A DNA stretch of 10,516 nt from Chloroflexota bacterium. Lineage in GTDB: Bacteria > Chloroflexota > Dehalococcoidia > SZUA-161 > SpSt-899. The stretch lies in contig JABHWQ010000491.1 in the NCBI GenBank assembly GCA_018657655.1, positions 1 to 10,516 of the forward strand, in the 5' to 3' direction. The notes beneath the pieces are model-generated. The model ran no database searches. It was given only the letters and a program-made list of their open reading frames with translations, and was not told where the DNA came from. Positions 6,238 through 10,516 of the stretch are shown piece after piece. Position numbers and translations under genes: made by a program. How positions within the stretch are numbered: position 1 is the stretch's first letter; the number at the start of each line of letters is the position of its first letter.

Positions 6238-7868
6238 CCGGATTCTCCTACACCGGAAAAACCCAAGTGAGCCAGATCGTGGCCAAACGACTTGGGTGGG
6301 AGCTAGTAGATACCGATGAAGAGATCGTGAAACTGGCGGGTAAACCTATCCCCGATATATTCGCTCAGGACGGAGAGGATCATTTTCGCAAGCTGGAGAG
6401 ACAAGCGCTGGAGAGTGTTTGCCAGAAAGCCGAGAGGATTATCTCCACCGGCGGCGGAATTATCATGGCAGCCGAGAATCGAGAAATAATAAAGAGTTCC
6501 GGGGCCGTGATCTGCCTTGAAGCGGAACCGGAGACTATATACCAGCGCCTGATGATTGATGCCGAAAAATCAGAGGAGAAAGTGGTTAGACCCCTTCTAT
6601 CGGTTGACGATCCCTTGGAACGTATCAAGTCGCTCAAAGAATCTCGTCAGCTTAATTATGACCAAGCCGATTGGACCGTTCGAACCGATCACCTCACGCT
6701 GGAAGAGGTAGCCAGCGAATTGATACGCGGCTGGAATTATATCAACAAAGAACACTCAACCGCTGCCACCGATAGTGACATTTCATGCAAGGTAACCACC
6801 GCCACAGCAAGCTATCCCATAATGGTCGGCTGGGGCTTATTGGATACCCTTGGACAAAAGATGAAAAATGCCGGACTTGCCGGAACTGCTTACTTGATTA
6901 GTGATGACCAAGTTTTCCCACTATACGGGGAAAGAGTAAGAGCCTCGCTAAAAAGTGCGGGTTTCAACATTGAATCACTCGTCGTAACGCAGGGAGAGCC
7001 GAGTAAATCCTGGGCAGTTGCGATGCGAATCTACGATTTCCTGGTCTTGCACCGCGCCGAGCGATCTCATACCATTGTGGCATTGGGAGGCGGGGTAGTG
7101 GGAGACCTCGCAGGTTTTATCGCCGCCACCTTTCTCAGAGGAATGCCGCTTGTTCAGGTTCCAACCAGCCTTATGGCGATGGTCGATTCCTCAATCGGCG
7201 GCAAAGTGGCCGTAAACCATCCGGAAGGGAAAAATCTTATCGGGGCATTTTACCAGCCTCGGCTGGTTCTCTCCGATGTTCAGACTTTGGCCACTCTTCC
7301 AAAGCGGGAACTCACTTCAGGTTGGGCCGAGGTAATAAAACATGGCCTCATTCGCGATTTAGAATATTTCGAATTTCTAGAACAAAATGTGGACAACCTG
7401 ACTAACCTGGATAAAGAAGTCACAACTGAAGCCATCAGACGTAGCGCCTCCATCAAAGCCGCTGTGGTAAGCGAAGATGAAAGAGAAGCAGGGTTGCGCA
7501 CCATTCTCAATTATGGGCACACAATCGCTCACGGACTGGAGACAGCTACTAATTACACTCAAATGCTTCACGGTGAAGCTGTCGCTATCGGCATGATAGG
7601 TGCCGCGCAAATCGGGGAGAAGCTAGGACTCCTCAATGGCGATGCAGTGAAACGCCAGATGGATATTCTTGTCAACTTCGGTCTTCCGGCAACCTATCCC
7701 GGAGCTGATTTGCGAGCCATCATGAGAGCGATAGAACTGGACAAAAAAGTCCAGGGTAAAGCAGTGCGATGGGTTTTGCTTAAGCAAGTCGGAGAAACCG
7801 TAATTAGGAAGGATGTACCATCGGATGTGGTGCAGAGTGTGATCGAAGAACTCGTGAGAAAGAACTAG
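6204..7868 (+). CDS. aroKB: Bifunctional shikimate kinase / 3-dehydroquinate synthase
   Basis: A 554-residue fusion of two aromatic-amino-acid pathway enzymes. Residues about 5-178 are shikimate kinase: P-loop GFSYTGKT (13-20), DTD (36-38), FRKLE with Arg62 (61-65), STGGG (81-85) and the lid arginine in RPLL (129-132). After a linker (about 179-198), residues about 199-554 form 3-dehydroquinate synthase, NAD- and metal-dependent: GGGVVGDLAGF (295-305), VPTSLMAMVDSSIGGK (319-334), Lys343-Asn344, and metal-ligand regions GWAEVIKHG (Glu376), NYGHTIAHG (His439/His443) and LHGEAVAIGM (His456). Both halves look complete, so two active sites are expected, catalysing DAHP to 3-dehydroquinate and shikimate to shikimate 3-phosphate. 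CGGAG (6195-6199) precedes ATG 6204. The order kinase-synthase differs from the fungal AROM protein. Confidence 0.94.
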   Translation: MGKRNPRNIIITGFSYTGKTQVSQIVAKRLGWELVDTDEEIVKLAGKPIPDIFAQDGEDHFRKLERQALESVCQKAERIISTGGGIIMAAENREIIKSSGAVICLEAEPETIYQRLMIDAEKSEEKVVRPLLSVDDPLERIKSLKESRQLNYDQADWTVRTDHLTLEEVASELIRGWNYINKEHSTAATDSDISCKVTTATASYPIMVGWGLLDTLGQKMKNAGLAGTAYLISDDQVFPLYGERVRASLKSAGFNIESLVVTQGEPSKSWAVAMRIYDFLVLHRAERSHTIVALGGGVVGDLAGFIAATFLRGMPLVQVPTSLMAMVDSSIGGKVAVNHPEGKNLIGAFYQPRLVLSDVQTLATLPKRELTSGWAEVIKHGLIRDLEYFEFLEQNVDNLTNLDKEVTTEAIRRSASIKAAVVSEDEREAGLRTILNYGHTIAHGLETATNYTQMLHGEAVAIGMIGAAQIGEKLGLLNGDAVKRQMDILVNFGLPATYPGADLRAIMRAIELDKKVQGKAVRWVLLKQVGETVIRKDVPSDVVQSVIEELVRKN

Positions 7869-7896
7869 AGCAAAACCGGAGCTTGAGAATAGACAT

Positions 7897-8241
7897 ATGT
7901 CCAAGTATGGATTGCTGATTGATTATGAATATTGCACAGGCTGTCACACCTGTGAGATCGCCTGCAAGCAGGAACACGAACTACCGGTTGGGCAATGGGG
8001 AATAAAGATCAGCCAGTCAGGTCCGATGCGGTATGCGGATGATAAATGGACCTTTGATTATATCCCTGTACCCACTGATCTCTGTGATTTGTGCCGGGAT
8101 AGGATTACCGAAGGACTTCAACCATCGTGTGTCAAACACTGCCAGGCTGGTGTAATGAAATATGGCACAATCAAAGAGCTGGCGAAATACATGGAATTCA
8201 AATCGAAAACGGTTTTGTTTGTTCCCGAAGTAGCACAATGA
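7897..8241 (+). CDS. Dicluster 4Fe-4S electron-transfer protein (oxidoreductase beta-type subunit)
   Basis: A 114-residue ferredoxin-like protein. The first cluster motif is Cys13-x2-Cys16-x2-Cys19-x3-Cys23 (CTGCHTCEIAC). A second group, Cys63-x2-Cys66-x11-Cys78-x3-Cys82 (LCDLC...SCVKHC), resembles the second cluster of DmsB/PhsB-type subunits. There is no signal peptide or membrane segment. Such proteins pass electrons to or from molybdopterin oxidoreductase catalytic subunits, and the next gene, overlapping as ATGA, begins exactly like one. The ATG at 7897 is 28 bases after aroKB; the upstream CGGAG is rather distant, so initiation may be weak. The catalytic partner is truncated here, so this subunit may be an orphan. 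The physiological substrate is unknown. Confidence 0.82.
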   Translation: MSKYGLLIDYEYCTGCHTCEIACKQEHELPVGQWGIKISQSGPMRYADDKWTFDYIPVPTDLCDLCRDRITEGLQPSCVKHCQAGVMKYGTIKELAKYMEFKSKTVLFVPEVAQ

Positions 8242-8441
8242 TAACAAACGTATCATGCAAATTTTGTGCCAGCAGATGCGGCATGTTGATTAGGTGGGAA
8301 GGCGAGAAGATCAAACGTATAATGAGTGATCCTGCTCATCCGGTGAGTCGAGGTTGGTCATGCGCGCGGGGTAGGGCTGCAACAGCTAAATATCACAGAA
8401 ACCGAAGAGGTCGGGAAGGAGTTTCAGATTCTCTCGAATGA
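8238..8441 (+). pseudogene. Truncated molybdopterin oxidoreductase catalytic subunit (N-terminal remnant)
   Basis: A 67-codon frame starting with ATG overlapping the preceding stop. It encodes the N-terminal [4Fe-4S] domain of the DMSO-reductase/formate-dehydrogenase family: Cys7-x2-Cys10-x3-Cys14-x27-Cys42, with the usual HPVSRGWSCARGRA context (34-47). Full members run to roughly 700 residues or more; here recognisable similarity ends near residue 53 (KYH), followed by a dozen unrelated residues and TGA at 8439-8441. The convergent receiver-like gene ends 5 bases further on, so the rest of the enzyme is absent. Reading through the TGA gives only 17 more codons with no family match. A deletion or rearrangement that removed the catalytic domains is the simplest explanation; a stand-alone FeS domain is less likely. 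Confidence 0.72.
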
Positions 8442-8446
8442 AAGTA

Positions 8447-8899
8447 TTATACTGGTGCCGGCATTCCCTGGCCTTCAGGCCCAACAAATCCCTGAATAGT
8501 GCCATCGTATCGGCGGACAAGAGTTCTAATTCTGGCAACCAATTCACGCGAACTAAAAGGTTTTACCATGTAACAGTCGATTCCATATGCGGCCGCTTTC
8601 GCCCAAGCTATTTCCTGATTGCTATTACCCAGCATGATAATAGGGATATCGGACTCTTGACGAATTTGGGAACTTACCTCCCATCCACTTTTTCCCGCTT
8701 TTTCTTCAACGACAACAACGCTCGGCAAATGACCCCCTAGCTTCTTCAAGTTGATACTTCGAGCCATTGTAGTTTTAATCCCAGCGTCTTCCAAAACCAA
8801 AACAAGTTCTCGGGCAGAGACTTGGTCATCACCGATAACCATAACTCTTGTGTTTTCGTTTGATGCTATCTCGCTATCCGAAGATTTATCTAGCCCCAT
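8447..8899 (-). CDS. Degenerate receiver-domain protein without output domain
   Basis: The protein follows the response-regulator receiver fold: GDD acidic pair after strand 1, the strand-4 motif IPIIMLGN, and the strand-5 lysine in YMVKPFSSRELVARI. The phospho-acceptor is missing: the strand-3 stretch reads VVVVEEKAGKSGWEV, with Val (or Glu with a one-residue gap) in place of Asp. The switch Thr/Ser after strand 4 is Gly. After the receiver (about LVRRY) only some 20 residues follow, so there is no DNA-binding domain. I chose ATG 8899 (150 residues) because AAGGAG lies 9 bases upstream; in-frame ATG 8935 and TTG 9007 are alternatives. It is either a phosphorylation-independent pseudo-receiver or a decayed, 3'-truncated OmpR-type regulator. 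It ends 5 bases from the convergent truncated oxidoreductase gene. Confidence 0.62.
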   Translation of the reverse strand: MGLDKSSDSEIASNENTRVMVIGDDQVSARELVLVLEDAGIKTTMARSINLKKLGGHLPSVVVVEEKAGKSGWEVSSQIRQESDIPIIMLGNSNQEIAWAKAAAYGIDCYMVKPFSSRELVARIRTLVRRYDGTIQGFVGPEGQGMPAPV

Positions 8900-9009
8900 T
8901 CCAATCATCTCCTTGCCCACATCTTCTCGATTCATTGACCGCAACTTTGCCACACACAACAAATCGTCGTTAAAGTCTATCCCTAGTACTTTTATCCTAC
9001 TGCACAAAA

Positions 9010-9095
9010 GTAAAAGTCTGAGTAAATTAATGTAAAGGTATAGTTAAGCAAGGGTAAACATTTGGTAACAGCTATTGCCTCAAAATGGTTAAACA
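9010..9095 (-). promoter_or_regulatory. Array of GTAAA direct repeats, candidate OmpR/PhoB-type operator
   Basis: On the plus strand GTAAA-like words begin at 9010, 9022, 9032, 9043 (GTTAA), 9054 and 9065 (GTAAC), spaced 12, 10, 11, 11 and 11 bases. A further GTTAAACA lies at 9088, 23 bases on. Read on the minus strand these are TTTAC/TTAAC repeats, similar in form to the B. subtilis PhoP box (TTAACA-like repeats about 11 bases apart). OmpR/PhoB-family regulators bind such tandem repeats on one DNA face. The array lies upstream of the minus-strand degenerate receiver gene and downstream of the canonical regulator gene. A possible -10 element (TAGGAT, minus strand, 8999-8994) follows the last repeat, with the -35 position inside the array, as in activator-dependent promoters. 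Binding is inferred. Confidence 0.5.
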
Positions 9096-9152
9096 AAAGG
9101 ATAAGAGGTTAGAAAACAGAAGATATTTTTACCAATTGTGGAATATATTAAG

Positions 9153-9182
9153 AAGGGATTCAGGTTGAACCATGAATCCCTT
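9153..9182 (-). terminator. Rho-independent terminator of the response regulator gene
   Basis: AAGGGATTCA (9153-9162) is the perfect complement of TGAATCCCTT (9173-9182). The stem continues inward through GGTT (9163-9166) and AACC (9168-9171) with one bulged A. On the minus strand the stem is followed by a U-rich stretch reading CTTAATATATT, and it lies 36 bases after the regulator's stop at 9218. On the plus strand TTTTAATT follows, so it could act in both directions, though no plus-strand gene ends here. The 8900-9217 gap otherwise holds only the GTAAA array and a possible -10 element. Confidence 0.75.
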
Positions 9183-9217
9183 TTAATTACATGAAACTCG
9201 GAAGCTACCGAGCGTAT

Positions 9218-9904
9218 CTATTTAGACAGCTTGTAGCCAACTCCTCGTTCAGAGATGATTAGTTTGCAATTCTGTGGGTCATCCCTCAGTTTAACTCTCA
9301 AACGCTGTATATACACTTTGAGATAATCGGTCGAATCAACATAGTCCGCCCCCCAGACTTTTTCCAGCAAGACTCGATGCGGTATCACCCGCCCTGCATT
9401 TCTGGCAAGGAAGTGAAGCAGGCTGTATTCCGTGGGAGTCAGTTTGACCTCGTTACCATCCACACGTACTTCATGGGAAGAATAATCAATCCTAATCTTG
9501 CCCACAGTGAGAGGTTCTTCCTCTTCCTCAAATTGAGGCATGGTAGAGCGCCGCAGTACAGCCTTGACTCGGGCTAAAAGCTCAACATGGCTGAATGGTT
9601 TGGTAATATAATCATCAGCCCCCAGCTCCAGCCCCTTTACCTTATCGAACTCCTGATCCTTCACGGTGAGCATGATTACAGGCACATCAGAGAAAAGCCG
9701 TATTCTCCGGCAAACCTCAAAGCCATCTATATCCGGCAATCCGACATCCAGGATAACAATGTCAGGGCATTCTTTTTCGATTAAGCCCAACCCATCAATG
9801 CCTTCATTGGCAGAAACCACGTCAACATCAGGCCAGCGCAGATCGAAACAAAGTGAAACCGCTTCCACTATTTCCGGGTCATCTTCAATGATTACTACTT
9901 TCAT
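9218..9904 (-). CDS. OmpR/PhoB-family DNA-binding response regulator
   Basis: A 228-residue two-component regulator of normal length. The receiver domain (1-120) has the acidic triad Glu7/Asp8/Asp9, phospho-acceptor Asp53 in VILDVGLPDIDG, switch Thr80 and Lys102 in TKPFS. A Glu-rich linker (FEEEEEP, 125-131) leads to a winged-helix DNA-binding domain (about 132-226) with LTPTEYSLLHFLARN, the recognition-helix region STDYLKVYIQRLRVKL and the wing ISERGVGYKL. The ATG at 9904 has AAAGGGG 6 bases upstream. It follows the kinase remnant on the same strand with a 70-base gap, in kinase-then-regulator order. Its natural phosphodonor was probably that kinase. The GTAAA repeat array beyond its terminator is a plausible binding site. 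The regulated function is not evident. Confidence 0.95.
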   Translation of the reverse strand: MKVVIIEDDPEIVEAVSLCFDLRWPDVDVVSANEGIDGLGLIEKECPDIVILDVGLPDIDGFEVCRRIRLFSDVPVIMLTVKDQEFDKVKGLELGADDYITKPFSHVELLARVKAVLRRSTMPQFEEEEEPLTVGKIRIDYSSHEVRVDGNEVKLTPTEYSLLHFLARNAGRVIPHRVLLEKVWGADYVDSTDYLKVYIQRLRVKLRDDPQNCKLIISERGVGYKLSK

Positions 9905-9974
9905 GATTTCCCCTTTCGCATTATTCTACATCAAGCAATCAGATTTGTGTAGCAATCACTACCAATCAACATCG

Positions 9975-10358
9975 CTACAATAACGGTAAGGTCACAGTGA
10001 AAGTACTGCCTTTCCCTCCATTATTGCCTGCTACTTGGATTGTACCGCCATGGAGTTTAACCAATTGCCTTACCGTAGCCAGTCCTACGCCCATTCCTTT
10101 AACGCCACTCCGGCTTATTTCCCCTCGATAAAAAGGCTCGAAGATCAGATCAACCTCGTCATTCGGTACACCAGGCCCCGAATCTGCAACTTGCATAATC
10201 ATTTGACTTCCATCCACCCAGACACGCAGACGTATTTCGCCACCTCCCGGGGTGAATTTGTTGGCATTGCCAAGCAGATTCGTAAGAATGTGTTCAAAGC
10301 TGTCCGGATCGGCCATGACAGGTGGACATGATTCAGGAATATCAAGGGTAATATCTTA
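9975..10358 (-). pseudogene. Sensor histidine kinase, C-terminal ATPase remnant
   Basis: The frame runs from just inside an in-frame TAA (10356-10358) to TAG at 9975-9977. It encodes only the HATPase domain: the PPVMADPDSF lead-in, N box HILTNLLGNANKFTP, G1 box DSGPGV, F box FEPFYRG, G2 box GMGVGLATVRQL, and the terminal LHGGTI...GSTFTVTLPL. Sensor, HAMP or PAS regions and the HisKA dimerisation helices with the phospho-histidine are missing. The similarity is still good at the first codon (DITLDIPES), so the break is abrupt at about 10355, and a transposase gene begins 33 bases beyond. An ATG at 10316 could in principle start a 113-residue ATPase-only protein, but it lies within conserved kinase sequence. 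I read this as a kinase gene interrupted by an insertion sequence. Confidence 0.85.
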
Positions 10359-10516
10359 AAAAAGCCACCGAAATATGAGAGAATGGTGGTATGGCATACA
10401 AAAGAAGTTGTCCAAGATGCGGAAATATAAAGAGTTGGGCAGTAAGGAGAGATAAGAGGAAATGCTCTCCATGCCGATATGAATGGAAGGCAAATCGTCT
10501 TCCTTTACACTTATCA
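10356..10516 (+). mobile_element. Left end of an IS1595-like insertion sequence (partial)
   Basis: The element is placed between the abrupt end of the kinase reading frame (10355) and the window edge because a transposase-like gene starts at 10391. The 35 bases before that gene contain a short inverted repeat, GCCACC (10364-10369) and GGTGGT (10385-10390). I cannot define the terminal inverted repeat or target duplication, since the other end is outside the window; the exact left boundary is an estimate. Confidence 0.5.
10391..10516 (+). CDS. IS1595-family-like transposase, N-terminal part
   Basis: The frame opens at ATG 10391 and is still open at the right edge (42 codons). It begins with a zinc ribbon: Cys7-x2-Cys10 (SCPRCGN) and Cys25-x2-Cys28 (KCSPCRYEWK), followed by a basic segment and LPLHLS. 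This matches the N-terminal zinc-binding region of IS1595/ISXO2-type DDE transposases as I know them, which bind the element ends. The catalytic domain lies outside the window, so activity cannot be judged. GGTGG just upstream is a poor ribosome-binding site. Position directly against a beheaded kinase gene supports a mobile-element identity. Another zinc-ribbon protein is possible but less likely. Confidence 0.7.
   Translation, partial: MAYKRSCPRCGNIKSWAVRRDKRKCSPCRYEWKANRLPLHLS

Noticed and set aside
8439..8441. TGA as a selenocysteine codon in the oxidoreductase remnant
   Set aside because: Read-through yields only 17 further codons with no oxidoreductase similarity, and the Sec position of this family is not expected there.
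8386..8505. Alternative minus-strand frame of 39 codons across the junction
   Set aside because: No recognisable family, no ribosome-binding site, and it overlaps both truncated genes; mentioned only as part of the junction puzzle.
8438..8740. Plus-strand open frame of 100 codons after the oxidoreductase remnant
   Set aside because: It mirrors the receiver-like gene on the minus strand, shows no family motif and has no ribosome-binding site.
9934..9968. CAATCA repeated three times (9936, 9953, 9963) between kinase remnant and regulator
   Set aside because: The word is short, spacing is irregular (17 and 10 bases), and no promoter pairing could be built around it.

Overview
The window looks like a stretch of a mid-GC anaerobic bacterial chromosome. 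It most resembles a member of the Chloroflexota, class Dehalococcoidia, judged from the ispD-ispF-cysS order, the style of the individual proteins and the FeS/molybdopterin genes. That assignment is inference from recall, not from a search.

Left and centre (1-8441, + strand). After the tail of an unidentified membrane protein and a leader of about 210 bases comes one very compact gene train: ispD, ispF, cysS, a ClpP-like serine peptidase, holB (DNA polymerase III delta'), ricT (PSP1 domain), a TIM-barrel sugar-phosphate-isomerase-like protein, a fused shikimate kinase/3-dehydroquinate synthase, then a small dicluster FeS protein and the beginning of a molybdopterin oxidoreductase. Most neighbours overlap by 4-34 bases, so co-transcription and translational coupling are likely. 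The contents are housekeeping: MEP isoprenoid precursors, Cys-tRNA charging, the clamp loader, the RNA-processing cofactor RicT and the shikimate pathway. B. subtilis keeps ispD-ispF near cysS and holB next to ricT in two separate places; here both blocks are joined.

Right (about 8400-10516). The character changes to decaying accessory DNA. The molybdopterin gene stops after about 67 codons, only 5 bases from the end of a convergent minus-strand gene for a receiver-like protein. That protein lacks the phospho-acceptor Asp and has no output domain. Upstream of it lies a striking array of GTAAA-type direct repeats at about 11-base spacing (9010-9069, plus an outlying copy at 9088). This is the layout expected for binding of an OmpR/PhoB-type regulator. 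Next come a strong hairpin terminator, an intact OmpR/PhoB-type response regulator (minus strand), and the ATPase end of its probable histidine kinase. The kinase is cut off on its N-terminal side where an IS1595-like transposase begins at the right edge.

Working model (inference): an intact OmpR-type regulator, now separated from most of its kinase by an insertion sequence, sits next to a candidate operator array that could control the neighbouring degenerate receiver. No tRNA, rRNA or CRISPR was seen.
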